DNA of 64,000 bases from Chaetorhynchus papuensis (Eukaryota; Chordata; Aves; Passeriformes; Rhipiduridae). Every line of letters begins with the position of its first letter. Positions within the stretch are counted from its first letter, which is position 1. The position numbers and the translations under genes are program-made. The stretch lies in the NCBI GenBank assembly GCA_013396525.1, contig VWYX01000389.1:66290-130289 (forward strand), in the 5' to 3' direction. Below the pieces are notes generated by a model that had not been told where the DNA came from, did not search any database, and saw nothing but the letters and a program-made list of their open reading frames with translations. Of this stretch, positions 1 through 12,320 are shown piece after piece.

Positions 1-244
1 CACAATTTGTTTTAAGACCAGACTAAAGTCAAAAGAAGATATATTTGAATCCAGTAAGTAGATAAGTGTTAAGCTATGGAAGCTTTAAGCTATAAAACTC
101 CTATGCTCGCGTGCATTTATTAATTAAAGAACGGAATTCAGCTTTTCTAAATTCAATATTCCAAGTGCATCTAAGATATTTTGGGAAAAAAAGAGTGTGT
201 AGAGGCAAAGTGCTTCATAATGTTGATCTCAACCTCCTTTGCAG

Positions 245-381
245 GTCTGCAGTATTGGATTACTCTTGATGCACAAAGACAAATATCTCGGAGCTTGTTC
301 ACAGAAAGCCATGAGAGGAAAATGCAAAAAAATATAACTATCAAAGGGTCAGAATGTACAAAACATAACTTCTACATGTTG
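245..381 (+). CDS. ITGA1: ITGA1 exon (calf-1 region)
   Basis: The exon reads LQYWITLDAQRQISRSLF then QKNITIKGSECTKHNFYML, matching vertebrate alpha-1. The acceptor is the CAG at 242-244 after a pyrimidine-rich stretch. A second CAG ends at 252, but LQ at 247-252 matches the family sequence, so 245 is the better start. The first two bases complete a codon begun in an exon outside the window. The 3' junction is ATGTTG followed by GCAAGT, a GC donor. With this junction ML joins the next exon's DKPDFQDSV exactly as in the mammalian protein. One NIT glycosylation sequon is present. Confidence 0.9.
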
Positions 382-1314
382 GCAAGTAAATCATTTAAAG
401 TATTTTTCTCATGTTGATGCTAGTGTAACCCAAATATGTATTAATTGCACATTGGGCAACAAAAGTTGTGTTCAGATTTAGTCTTAAGAAGTGTACATGA
501 AATTTGTTTAAAACTTAGATTTATTTATTTATTTATGCACATACGAACTATTTACTTATATGTACAGTCTCTTTAGCTATGTCTCTGTGTCTGTCTTAAG
601 AAAGAGCATACCTCAGGTTTTGGAACCAAAAAGCTGTCATGGTTAGCAGTTTAGGTGCACTCAAAACTCAGCAGGAGCATGTGAGATAGAATTTTAGTTT
701 GCATATTGGTGCAGAATACAGTAAAACAAACTTTCAGGTTTGGAACAGAGAATATTTATTCACTACAAAACAGAAACATAATTAGCAACTGTGAGTATGC
801 ATTTGCTCAGATTGCACCTAGTGTGTGGAGTAAATGGACTTGCATACTGTAAGCTACCCACATCTGAAATGCTTAGTGACTTCACAGTTGTATCACAATG
901 CAAAACTAATGGTAAATGATACCCAGAATTTTCTTCACCGAACAGCAGACCCAAGTTTGACTTCACAAAAGGTGATGCTGCTGATGCTTATCTTACTCAT
1001 CCTTTGAGCACAACTTGAAGAGAAAAGTCTGGGAGTTGTCAGTTGAGATATTCTTAAATGAAACTGTGTGGGACATGCTCAGACTATGTGAAATTTTGTG
1101 ATAAGATACACAAAAACCTTGGTAGATGTTTATAAGGAATGCCTGGCACCTTAATGTTTCATCATCAACTGCAAGCATTCAGATGCTTCTCTAGCAAGAA
1201 TGGCAACAGTGTGACAGAAAAGTATTTTACCTCAGCATTTTTTGGGTCTTTTTACCCTCCTTAGATACAAAAGTGAATTTCCATAACCGCAGTTTTGTTT
1301 TCCTTGTGTTCTAG

Positions 1315-1425
1315 GATAAGCCTGATTTTCAGGACTCTGTAAAGGTTTTGCTGGAATTCAATTTTTCTGATCCAGAGAGTGGACCTGTTCTTGATAGCAA
1401 CTTGCCAAATTCAATAGCAGAATAT
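1315..1425 (+). CDS. ITGA1: ITGA1 exon (calf-1 region)
   Basis: Thirty-seven codons in phase 0 at both ends, from DKPDFQDSV through FNFSDPESGPVLD to LPNSIAEY. The acceptor is TTCTAG and the donor GTAAGT. The peptide matches the alpha-1 block FNLTDPENGPVLDDSLPNS of mammals with conservative changes. FNFSDP holds an NFS glycosylation sequon. Confidence 0.95.
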
Positions 1426-1980
1426 GTAAGTCAGAAAGATTCTGTGTCACTAACCAAAGCATTTAAAATAAAAATCATAGCTCACACAAGAGCTGAAATG
1501 ACTGCCCACAAATTGGCTAGAGAGGAGGGGTCATTGAGCCTGTCCAGGAGATATTCCCTCTAAATGAGTATTCAGGAATGAAAAGCTTCATTCAATGTGT
1601 TTGTGAATCATGCTGTGGTTTCAAAGCTCTCTGTAGCTGACTGAAGATAGAAGAGAGTTACCAACAATTTTATTGTCAGGTTTTACGTAGATGGAGCAGA
1701 GGAGTGTTATCCATTTACTTTGGTGGTGCTTGCCATCATTCATACTTCTATTAATGCCTCTTTTCAGAATCTGCGTGGATCATTTAGAAGGGAATTATGA
1801 AAAAGCTTATGTTTTACCCATACATTTTACAGGATATTGGCATGTTTAACTGGTTAATATTAGGGAAGACTTCTTTGATTTTTAAACAGAAGACCTTACA
1901 TAAAGTTACGTAATATATTAAAATGCAAGTGTTTGACAATAAATGTAACAAAATTAAGAATAAACATACTATCTTTGCAG

Positions 1981-2066
1981 ATTCCTTTCACAAAAGATTG
2001 TGGAGCCAAAAATAAATGCATTTCAGATCTTGTTCTGATTGTAAAAGCAAGCATAGCTGGAGACAG
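1981..2066 (+). CDS. ITGA1: ITGA1 exon (calf-1 region)
   Basis: Acceptor TTTGCAG and donor GTAACT. The exon starts in phase 0 with IPFTKDCGAKNKCISDLVL, containing the paired cysteines of the alpha-1 block DCGNKEKC. It ends with two bases (AG) of a serine codon completed by the next exon. The stretch just before the junction (VKASIAGD) is the most divergent part from mammals. Confidence 0.93.
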
Positions 2067-2266
2067 GTAACTACGCTGGGTTTAATGTATTGCTTGATAT
2101 ATGTACAAAGTTTCTATGTGAATTATAAATTCTGTAGTCTAATAGGATAACACTGGGGCTTCCTTTCCAATTCAGAAACAAGGTAGTCTGGAGACTGAAA
2201 GTTTCTCTCTATGTTAAAAACAGATTCAATAGTTAAGGCGTCCAACCTTCTTACTCTATTTTACAG

Positions 2267-2402
2267 CTCTTCTCCATTCATTGTAAAGTCACGCAATGAT
2301 AAGTTCACCATCCAGCTCTCTGTGAAGAACAAAAAAGACAGTGCCTATAATACCAGAGTTTTGGTTCAATATTCTCCAAATATTATTTTTGCTGGCATTG
2401 AG
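2267..2402 (+). CDS. ITGA1: ITGA1 exon (calf-1/calf-2 boundary region)
   Basis: Acceptor TTTTACAG and donor GTAGGA. The first base completes a serine codon and 45 codons follow. SRNDKFTIQLSVKNKKDSAY and NTRVLVQYSPNIIFAGIE are strongly alpha-1-like. The exon ends in phase 0. Confidence 0.95.
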
Positions 2403-3388
2403 GTAGGATTTTTTTTCACATTATCAATTTTATCATAACCTATATTGCTAGAGAGATCAAGGAAGCCTTTTTACTAAACCTGAGTTTGACTCCTAGGGCA
2501 TCATCTCAGTTGATTGAAAGAGATTCCCCAGGGCTGCTCTCCTTGCTTATGCCTCTAAAAGAGTGTATTTATTTTGACATGAGTGGACTGTTGCCTAGCC
2601 CTGTTCGTAAAATACAGATGCAAATTTCACAATGCCACTCTGAAAAAGTGACTGCCCCTTAGACAAGTGTCAGCACTATGAATCACCTGCACATCTGTAG
2701 AGCAAGAAATGCTTTGTTATTTATCAGTCAAAATCCTGAGTCCCTAGAATTCTCCTTTTGGACGTGCATGGAAAAAGCACTGTTGTGGTAGGACAGGATA
2801 TATCAGTGCCTGCATCCTTCTTACCTCAGACAGCATTTCCAAAAGTGGCTCTTCTCCTTCCTGCCTCAGCAGATATGCTACAAATACACCTCAGTTCAGA
2901 TGAGAAGCATTTAGAGCAGTTTGTTTTCTGTCAACGGTCCTGATACTGCACATTAGGGGAAGGTAGGGATCCATAGCACTGTTGCTGATCCTATGGCAAT
3001 AATTGATGGAGTATGAATGTCACTTTTATTGCTATGTTAGCAACACATTTAAAAATTTGAAAACTGTGTAATTATAGATAATGTTGATTGCTAGACCCCA
3101 TGACTAATTTACATAATGTCCAGGAGGCATATAATTATGCATATTCCTAACACTGTCATTGGAAAGGCATAATGGCAAGTAATTGGTATAAATGTCCATA
3201 GGTGAAAATTGTCTTGCAGAATTTGTGGCTTCCTATTTTTGTTCTAGTTCAGTTAAGGCTTTGACTCTTACAATGTATTGACAGTGAAAAGTGGCAATGG
3301 TGTATGTGTTCAACAGGTCTCTGATGCTCAGACAAAATTTTAAAAGAGTTTGCACAAGGCCATGCTTTCACTTTCTTTTTCCCTTTAG

Positions 3389-3469
3389 GATATACAGAAA
3401 GATAGCTGTGAATCTAATCACAACATCACCTGTAAAGTGGGATATCCATTTCTAAAACCTGCAGAAGAG
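3389..3469 (+). CDS. ITGA1: ITGA1 exon (calf-2)
   Basis: Twenty-seven codons, phase 0 at both ends, acceptor CCCTTTAG and donor GTAAAA. It reads DIQKDSCESNHNITCKVGYP and ends FLKPAEE. The two cysteines and the HNITC sequon are conserved in alpha-1. Confidence 0.95.
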
Positions 3470-5174
3470 GTAAAAAGTCCCCCTGCATGCAAGTTCTCCT
3501 TGCCCCGTGTTGTTCTAAAGGCGGGGCAGTCCCTATCATCTCTGAAATTCTTTTCTCTTGTGTCCATCCCAAAAAGCTATCCTTGATGTCAGCTGCACAG
3601 AGCCAGATGGGAAACCATCGGATATCTAGTCAGACGTGGTTTATGAGGAAGTTATAGATGCATATCGCCATCCTTGACATTGAAACACAGCAAGTGACAC
3701 ACAAGTGGTGCACCAGGCCAGAAGTGTCTGTCTCTAGGCTTTCCACAGCCTGGAGCCTATAAATTTAGTTATTCTGTGTATAAAATGTAGTCCATAGGTT
3801 GAAGACAGAATAAGATGGTATGTGGAAGTGTTGACTCAGATCTGCCAAAGTCAGGCATCAAGACTTCACCTTTGCTCAGTGGGGAATGAGAGGCCTTTCC
3901 AGCAAGCAGTCCACTTGAACTCCATCTAGAACAGTTCCAGTGATGTCTGTAGTGTTGGAATGGAGAGAGAGCTTTAACTAATCTAGGCCTTTGAAAAAAC
4001 ATACTTAGATCTTGATCTTGAATTGGGAAATATCAATTTGCATGCAAATAGGCGGTCTTTCCTGGCAGTTTCTTGTTTGACCCTCTATCTTGCACCAGGA
4101 GGATCATGAGTGATGTCTTCTTACATTGCCTCCCACACAAACGTTCCAGCTTGTGTCTTGGACTTGTAGGGATTAAGTCAGCTGTTACCTTCTTGAAGCC
4201 AAATAACTGTATTTTCCAATGCCTCTGCCCACAATGTTCCATTCCCAGCTTTACTGGATTTTTCATATTTTCCTTTCATGCTTTGCTTGTTAGTTTGTCT
4301 GTAGCTGTAAAGCCCTAAATTTAGAAACTTCACACTTTTCTTTGCATTTGGAAATCAATCTCTGATTCACTGATAAGCATCCCTAATAAATTCCTTTTTA
4401 AATATGACTATATTTAAAAATATATAATATTTAAATATTAATATCTAGGACAACTTTCTGTGGACCACTTTGTAGTGAGATTTGTACACTTAAAAAGAAA
4501 GATAAAAGTCTGAGCTGAAAGTTCCATACAGTAACAATTAGGAAAACTTTTGCTTCATATAAAATTATCCTTAAATGTCCGGATATGAAGAAGAACATTA
4601 GGGACAGTGTTCCTAAATTTTGAGTAATTCCAAATGATGTTAGATTTGCCCTGGTTATAATTATAACTATGAATTTTTTTGAAACCTAGCAGTCTTTTCT
4701 TTATTTACATTGTAAACATTTCTTTTTGATATTCTAGGTGTTCTACTAGATATTAAGTGATATTCCAGCAGCCTTCTACAGGCAGTTCATCTTGCATGTA
4801 ATAGCCAGGCTTTGAAGCTTTGTTTCCTCCTCACTGGAGGGGAAAAAAGAGGTTTTGATAAATTGCTTGTAAGACCAATTGCTTTCAATTAAGAACTATT
4901 TAGCCATGTGTTTCTAATATACTATATAAATTTTTGCTTGAGGTTTGTGAACATTTGAGGCTTCTGTTTAATAAGTGATAACTATTCAATTTGGGAATAG
5001 TTGGGAAAAATTCAAAATAGTGGATTCATTCAGATTTGTGGAAAACTGGTAAAATATGAATAAGGGTTCCCTAGATAAAAGCAAAAATTTGTACATTTTT
5101 CATTATATTAATCCCTATTAGTGTGTGAATTTTTTTTTTCCCTTTTAAAATGTGCAATGTATTTTTCTACACAG

Positions 5175-5251
5175 ATTTCCTTCAAAATATCATTCCAATT
5201 CAATGCATCCTATCTCCTGGAAAATGCTACTATCCATGTGTATGCAACAAG
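5175..5251 (+). CDS. ITGA1: ITGA1 exon (calf-2)
   Basis: Acceptor TCTACACAG after a long T tract, donor GTTAGT. Twenty-five codons plus two bases: ISFKISFQFNASYLLENATI then HVYAT. Two glycosylation sequons (NAS, NAT) match those in mammals. The split codon becomes serine with the next exon, giving the ATSDSEEPPE block. Confidence 0.95.
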
Positions 5252-5927
5252 GTTAGTTGCAGTCTTTGCCTTCTGATTTTTTTTCTTTGAAAGCTCTGCA
5301 GCTTTGTTTCGTAATAAAACACAAGTGGCTTCTGAACTCACAAGCCCTTAAACCCTCTGTAAATCTGGCACCCTTACAGATGTATTCAGTGCAGCAGTGG
5401 ATTGAGTGGACTGAATAAATAGCTATTACTCTCTACAGCCTGAGAGTTACAAGTGAGTCATAATTTCTGGTTGTTTTACCTTCAGCAAAGGTTTATTCTC
5501 CTAGAGAATTACTGTATACTTTAGCATGAATCACAGTTAACATAAAGCTCTGGCCTTCAAAGAGTAAGAGAATTGCAGAAGTTGTGCCTGATAGGGTAAA
5601 GGAATGCACTTGCCCTCAGTGCTTCTGTCCCTGCAAAATCCAGGGATGGTGTGGCTTATAACTGATATGTTTTCATTCGGTTACCTGCAGTCTGTAATTT
5701 TAACAAAGATGCACTTACGAGCTGGGGCTGGTGCAGGACTTAAATCATTAGTTACTGGAAGAAGGATTTTGAATTTATTTTTAGAAGACAGTACTTAACT
5801 GGAAATGGGTACTGTGCTTTTATACCCAGAGCTGTAGGTAGTTCAGTTTCTAAGGTCCCTTTCCACTCAGTAGCTGTGTTGTGTGTGCATCAATCTGATC
5901 TGAGTGACATATATTGTTTTGTTTTAG

Positions 5928-6017
5928 TGACAGTGAAGAACCACCTGAGACCTTGAGTGACAACAGAGGACACGTTACAATTCCAGTAAAATATGAAGTA
6001 GGATTAATATTTGTAAG
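5928..6017 (+). CDS. ITGA1: ITGA1 exon (calf-2)
   Basis: Acceptor TTTTAG. The exon reads DSEEPPETLSDNRGHVTIPV and then KYEVGLIFV plus two bases. Two overlapping donors are possible: GTAAGG five bases upstream and GTATTG at 6018. Only the second keeps frame with the next exon and preserves the mammalian residue spacing (F-Y-S-S-A-S-E in human against F-V-S-V-F-K-E here), so it was chosen. Confidence 0.88.
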
Positions 6018-7051
6018 GTATTGACACTTCTCTATACTTTATTTGCTAGCGCAGTAAATTGCAGGTGTTCAAGGAGAATATAGTATTGTTTTGTTGTTGA
6101 AATGGGCTCAGTATCTACCAGACAACAGCTTCAAAGCTCATAAAGCAGAAGCGCAGGCTTCAGTGAAAAGGAAAGTCATGAAATAATGGAGCAATTACTG
6201 TCCCTAACTTGCTGAAATTTCATTTTATCTATTTAAATTTGAACTGCAGTTTGCAAGTATGACAGCAGCTTTTGTTGGTTCCTGTACTTTGCTATATTCA
6301 TTCAAAGGCATTTCAGGTACATAAGAAAGCAAATACTTCCAGCTTCCCGATGGCCACGGGTTTGTATCACTATAATATTGCATGGTGTGATGTTTGATTT
6401 CCATCTTCAAAAATTAGCCTTAATTTTAGGTTCTTGGGAATTTTTTTTTTTAAGTTCAGACTTAATGATTTAATGAAGGTCTTGTAGTACACTTTATTTT
6501 CAGAAATAGCCAGAATTCCAGTTAGATTCCATCCTGAAAAGCATTCTGTATAATACTGATAAACAACATATCGTGGTGCCCAGGTGTAAATAACTAAGCC
6601 AAATTTATTTTGGATGCATTACATGTTTCAAATCCAGCCTTTGTTTATCCCATAGGGAATAAGGCTGAATGTGCAACATGCTGGCTTTGTTCTGTTTTTC
6701 CTGATTCTGTCTTTTACAGGATCCTGCCTGTTTCACATGGCAATGCTCAGGATAAGAGACTGCACAGTTAGAATAAGGACAGCAAAATCAGCCCCTAATG
6801 TGTTAATTTTGGGAATAATATTTGCGTTTGTTGTAGTTATATCTGAACAAAACATTCTAAATGTATGTAATAAAAAGTGGAGCCTATTCGGAGAACAGAA
6901 CATTTGAACTTCAGTCGATACAGCAGTGCACTCTTAATTGCAAAACTAGTCCTGAAATTCACGGGATAATGAAAATAACTATATTATTAACCCCTAGGGG
7001 TTTTTATGAAGCTTGTGTGCTTATTTTTTGGTGTGTTTTTTTAACCCACAG

Positions 7052-7154
7052 TGTTTTCAAAGAGCACCATGTTATAATTGCAGCAAATGATACTGTCCCT
7101 ACTGCTATTAACACAACAGAGCAGATCGGGGATGAAGTGACTCTACATTATAGG
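7052..7154 (+). CDS. ITGA1: ITGA1 exon (calf-2)
   Basis: Acceptor CCCACAG and donor GTAAGA. One base completes a serine codon, then 34 codons include VIIAANDTVPTAINTTEQIG and DEVTLHYR. This matches the human SIAANETVPEVINSTEDIGN block. Two sequons (NDT, NTT) are present. It ends in phase 0. Confidence 0.94.
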
Positions 7155-7561
7155 GTAAGAAACAATTAAAAATGTATGACATAGGTACTGTCTTAATTTT
7201 TTTTCCTTTTGGTTTGCATTACTTAAATAGCAGGTATACAATATGTTAAACCCTCTACATGCATTTTGTGCTTAAAATCTTTTTTTTTCTTTCCTTGCTT
7301 TGGAATACAGTGAGTCAGAGGGTCTCAGTTGGCCCATCTCCTGCAGAGTAGTTATGGTGGGTTTTAGACCTTCTATCCTCAGCTGGGGAAAGAGACAATG
7401 CTCTGTTAAATGAGAACTTGGACTATCCCTTCTGCAGGTTAGAACAGCTATTTCCAAAATCCAGGCGAATTTATGATAGGCAAATGCCATGCTCCAAGAA
7501 TTTGGTCTTCCTAGTTGAATGAATATTGCAAAGTAAAGTCACACAGGAAAGGTATTTAATG

Positions 7562-7830
7562 GACTCTGCTCTTGTGAGATCCCCACTGGACTACTACATC
7601 CTGTACTAGAACTCCCAAAATAAGGACATGGAACTGCTCAAGTGGGTCCAGAGGAGGGCCTTAAAGATGATCACACGGCTGGAGTACCACTCCTGTGAGG
7701 ACAGTCTGGGACAGTGAGGGCTATTCAACCTAGAGAGGAGGAGGGTCTGTGAAGATCTCGTTGAGGCCTTCCAGTACCTAATAGGAGGCTACAAGGGAGC
7801 AGGAGAGGCACTTTTGACAAGTTATCTTGA
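7562..7830 (+). mobile_element. CR1 LINE fragment (old)
   Basis: A degraded 3' piece of a CR1 retrotransposon in an ITGA1 intron, same strand as the gene. The order of CR1 3' blocks is kept: GTGAGATCCCCACTGGA, then GGGTCCAGAGGAGGGCC, then CACTCCTGTGAGGACAG, then GCCTTCCAGTACCTAATAGG. It differs clearly from the three younger copies further on, so it belongs to another subfamily. Frames are broken and it lacks the terminal octamer repeats. Boundaries are approximate. Confidence 0.8.
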
Positions 7831-8575
7831 GAGCATCCCGTCTCCCAGTGTCAAATCCAAAACTGAAAAAGGGTCCCAAATAAAAAGCATAAAAGTCTCT
7901 GAATCAACTTCTATCCCAGTAAAAACTGGGATATGCTAAAATTCTTGCCCTCAGTAAACTGCAATTACAAAGGTGGTTTTTTCCTGTTCTTTATGCCATA
8001 CAGTGTTTTACTCAGGTACCTTTTTTTTGTCTACTGTGGATGTTTAAGGTATCTAATTTGCAAATCTTTGCTCTCTGAGTCAAAAAGCTGCTGGATTGCA
8101 GAGCATACCATTTATGATCTTGTAAACTCATCTCTGCAAGCAGCTAATCACAAATAAGTAGCCAGGAGGAAAAAGTTTAAAAGGTTCTTGAGTGTTTATT
8201 AAATTGGTCCACTTCACTACTGTCACCAATTCCCCTGCTAGCAATTCCACTTGGGTGTTTACCCAATCCTCAGCCAGAGCAGGTCTTTCCAGGAAGAGCT
8301 TCTGCTTACAGATATGTCCTGTTGTCTTCTCAGGGAAAACAGGAGAGAGGAACAGGTGAGCAGGAGAGCAGTTACCTAAGCACACCTGAGGAGGAACCAG
8401 CAGGAGCCACCTCTGATGCAGTGGCTTCTCTCCCTTATAAAGCACCTTTTGCATAACTAACTGTGGAAATGTAAAAATGAAAAGAAGAAAATTAAAACAC
8501 AGGAAAGGAAAAGAATAACAATAAAATACTAACAAAATGAGGAATGTACTAGTCAAAACCTTTTTTTTTTAATAG

Positions 8576-8689
8576 ATTGAAAAAGGTGAACACTTTCCAA
8601 TGCCAAACCTCACACTGCAGATCTTATTTCCCAATGTAACAGCTGCCAAGAACACTCTTCTCTACCTTACTGCATTGTCACATTCCCAG
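8576..8689 (+). CDS. ITGA1: ITGA1 exon (calf-2)
   Basis: Acceptor is a T10 tract followed by AATAG; donor is GTAAGA. Thirty-eight codons in phase 0: IEKGEHFPMPNLTLQILFPN, then VTAAKNTLLYLTALSHSQ. FPMP and the FPNVT sequon are alpha-1 landmarks. Confidence 0.94.
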
Positions 8690-10275
8690 GTAAGACAGGA
8701 ACTTCTATTTTTATGATCAATTTAAATTTGAAATTTATGTTGTAAGGAGCATTTGGGATTATGCACTGCTTTTAGTCTAAATAACAAGATGTTGTTTTAA
8801 GAGTACGTACAGATGTGCATAAGAAGACAAAGGGGATACTTTCATGAAAGGAAACAAGCAGATTTAAAATGGTGTTGAACAATAACTGCACTGTAACAAG
8901 GCTGGTTTGTTATGTTGCAAGTGCTGGGATGTCCAGACTCAGATATGAGCCTCATATTCTCTCCATTGTCAGCAGTGCTTATTGCAAATGCTGGAATCCT
9001 GCTGTGTGCATCTAGAGCCCAACCTCCTGTCAGTTCTCTTCTTTTGGGTACTGAATTTAACTTTCCTGCATGTCTGCTCTCCAGCACTAGCAGTCCTCTG
9101 GCTTCTTCCTTCTCTGGGGCACTGAGACATCTTGAAGGGGATGGTAGGTCATCTGTTTCAAATGCTCTTCACTGCAGCCCTCTTTTGAGTTTTCCATTTC
9201 ACGCTTCCAGTGCAACTGGCAGAGATCACAATTCCAACAAAATTCCATTGTCCTAGATCTGTAGATATTACAGCTAGAGCTGTATCAATAACTGCGTGGC
9301 TGAAAATCTCAACTATCACTAAGTGGTGACTTAAACCTCCTTTTTTTTTCTCTTTTACTCAGAGACACACATGTGCACCTCCCTGCAAATAATTTCACCC
9401 AGTTTTGTGGTGTTATCCAACTGAAAAAGAAATCAAAATATATGAATGAAAGTTCAGGGTTTACTTTGAAAGAAAAAAAATATCAAATGAACAAAAAAAT
9501 TCTATTTAGAATGCAAAAAAAAAATTGTGTCTGTTCTTGATTTCCTTTCCCCATTATTTTCATTCCTAGTCAATCACCCCATTTGACACAAGGTTGCACA
9601 TAAACTCAATAAATCTTGTTTTTTCTAAGGCAGATTTCATGTCCTGCTCTCTACACCCTAGTGATAGTAGTGTGCCAAAGTGCATTGCAGGGGATTTGTA
9701 ATCCTTTTCATGCTACCAATGGCAAAGTCAACGACCTGACTGAAAAGAATCATTTCCCCCACACTGAAGACACCAAAGGATTTCCTAGCTGCCTGTGGAG
9801 GAGTCACAGAGATCCAGCAGTGCTCCAGCATCCGCTCCCCCTCCCTGGGCATTGCAACTAAGGATTCTGCATCCTGCACTTAACCTGCCTGTCTGCTTGC
9901 TGGGGCAGAACCTCTGTGGGTTCCCATGCAAAAGCTGTTTAGCTCATTTAGTAGCTGACTCTTGCTGGTTCACATGCTGGTCATCTTGCAGAAAGCTCTT
10001 GTTTGCTTCAGTAGATGATTAAGTAGCTGCATAGAGTTTAGGTTAAATTATCTCATAAATATTTCATTTGTTGTTTGAATAGTAATACTTCAATACATAG
10101 ACCGTCTGAATTTCCTATTCTGCACTCTTGCAATATGCTATTTTATTGCATTTAGTGGTTAGTAAACAATAAAATTGTTATTAAATATTAAATATTATTA
10201 ATTTTGGCTTGTTTCCAGACATTTATTATAATAGATTGCATATCGAGACAATATTATTTGTATTTCTGCTTACAG

Positions 10276-10380
10276 AATGCCATCTGCCAACCTAGTTACC
10301 CTGTAGATCCCTTAAAGATTGGCACTGGGAAACCATTTGTGTTGTCAAAAATAAAAGAACCTACGAGGGATACAATTATG
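10276..10380 (+). CDS. ITGA1: ITGA1 exon (calf-2)
   Basis: Acceptor GCTTACAG and donor GTAAGC, 35 codons, phase 0 at both ends. It starts NAICQPSYPVDPLKIGTGKP, corresponding to human NANCRPHIFEDPFSINSGKK. The region is moderately conserved but the cysteine and length agree. Confidence 0.92.
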
Positions 10381-11456
10381 GTAAGCCTACTCATAGTATA
10401 TATATTCACCCCAGATATTAATCCAGATCTTGGAGCTGAGTACTTCTGAAAAAGATGTATAAAAGCTGCTCTCAAACTGTATTATTTGGAAACTCATTTT
10501 GTTTTAATAGCTTAGAAAACCTTTTTTATGTGGACTAAACTATAGTTTTTATTTGGCTGCAAAACTCTATGTGGAACTGAATTTAGATAGTTTGGGGTTT
10601 CTTTAATTTAAAAAATATGTAAATAGCATCTGAATAAATCGTTACCATCTATGTTCCCATTGTAATTAATAAATAGTAATATTTTAAGTGTTTCTTATCT
10701 CCTTTTCAACTTTTTTAGACATCTGGTAGAAAATACATTCAAATGCTGAAACTGTGATCTGACAGGTTTTCCATGCAACTGTAACTGATGATCCCATTTG
10801 AAAAGGACTAGCCCTTCACATTTAGATGAATGTAATTTTGCTGCTATAGTTAAGTCAGCATGTCTGGGGGAAAGTGAGCAAGTGCAAGTGAAGTTTCTGG
10901 TGCAAAAGAAACCATGTCATGGGAAGAGCATTTTGCCATGCTTATCAATGTTCTTCACAGAGGTGACAAAGGTCTAGGCTAAGTGACTATTTCTAACTTT
11001 TTTACAACATAATCCTGCTGTACTCCCAGCTAGGAAGTGATTCTCGGAAGTAAAGATACTTGAATTTTCACACACACATGTTGCCCTGCATGAGACATTC
11101 AGGTGTCCCAAGATTTGAAAAACACTTCAGAAAAGCCATAGCTGTGTTGGTAGAGAAACACTTGTTATTACAAGCTGTGCCTCCTTTAGGAGTTCTGTGA
11201 TGACTTTTGCTCCATAGCTACAATAGGTTTTTCTCAGGGCTTGCCAGCCTGCAAGAACTGAGTTCTACCACAGCATGAATATCTCAAGCTGTTTTATATA
11301 CTGCCGTGTCATTTTTATATAAAAAGCTACAGTAATTAATACCAGTTTGTTGCTGGTGTCATAGCAAGTGATCTGTAATATGGTAGTTTACGTGTTTTTA
11401 TTTTAATGATGTGAAAAGTCTCTTCCTATTGCCTCATGCTGGTCCCTTTTAAACAG

Positions 11457-11561
11457 GACTGTGATACATACAGCTGTGCCTCTATTAACTGTGCCCTGAT
11501 CCCATCTGACATATACCAAGTGAATGTTTCATTAAGAGTATGGAAACCTACCATCATAAAA
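11457..11561 (+). CDS. ITGA1: ITGA1 exon (calf-2)
   Basis: Acceptor TTAAACAG and donor GTAAGT, 35 codons, phase 0. It reads DCDTYSCASINCALIPSDIY and then QVNVSLRVWKPTIIK. The three-cysteine pattern and QVNVSL followed by WKPT are diagnostic of alpha-1. Confidence 0.96.
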
Positions 11562-12227
11562 GTAAGTAAATTCTATTTGTATTCAGAATATTTTGGGGTT
11601 GAGAAACTTAAGCCAATGTTTCTAATGTCTGTTAAAATTGTGTCTTTCATTTTCTTAAGTGTCCCCTCTAGCATTTGAAATAGTTTCTTTTGCTATTTTA
11701 AAAATTTCCTTAAAACTGTTGTCACACACACTTTCTTATCCTTAAAGTAAGTATTTAAAACTTAGCAGGAGTTTAAAACCATGGTAAGAAGACACCTCTT
11801 ACTTACTCTGTATTGATGGTCCTTTTTTAATAGCTACTTATGCATCCACAAAGTCTAATCCAGCAGATATAAGGAGGAGTACGTAGAAGCATATGTTTTT
11901 TAACTAAGTCTTAATTTGGAAAGATTTCTCAACTCTAGAAAGGATTTTTTGGATTACAAAGAGCAGAAGAGAGACGGTAGCATTCAGTGATTAATTAATA
12001 TTTATTTGAAATCTCTGCAATCTGCCCTTTTAAAGCAGTATTGCTGTCTTGGAAACAGCAATGTGTGTGATGTGTGTGCTGAAGGTGACATAAATGAGCA
12101 GTTTCACTGACTTGCACATTTTTCATCTCCCAAAGCATTTTTTCTTTCACCTTTCTCATTGCTACAAAGTTTTCTACTTCAGTAAAATACCTAACTGTAA
12201 ACCATAGTAACTACTCTCTTCTTTCAG

Positions 12228-12320
12228 GCCAGTATTCACAGCTTAACCCTTGTTGTGAAAGCATTACTTAGGAGTGAGAACTCATCACTGATTTTGAGAA
12301 ATGACCACCAAAAACTGGAG
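12228..12320 (+). CDS. ITGA1: ITGA1 exon (membrane-proximal calf-2)
   Basis: Acceptor TCTTTCAG and donor GTAAGG, 31 codons in phase 0. It reads ASIHSLTLVVKALLRSENSS and LILRNDHQKLE, matching the human membrane-proximal block LRSENASLVLSSSNQKRE. The NSS sequon is at the NAS position. Confidence 0.95.

Noticed and set aside
253..253. Alternative acceptor for the first ITGA1 exon at the second CAG
   Set aside because: The LQ codons before it match the conserved protein, so the earlier acceptor is preferred.
6013..6018. GTAAGG as the donor of the ITGA1 exon ending near 6017
   Set aside because: It would break the frame with the next exon; the GTATTG donor at 6018 keeps frame and residue spacing.
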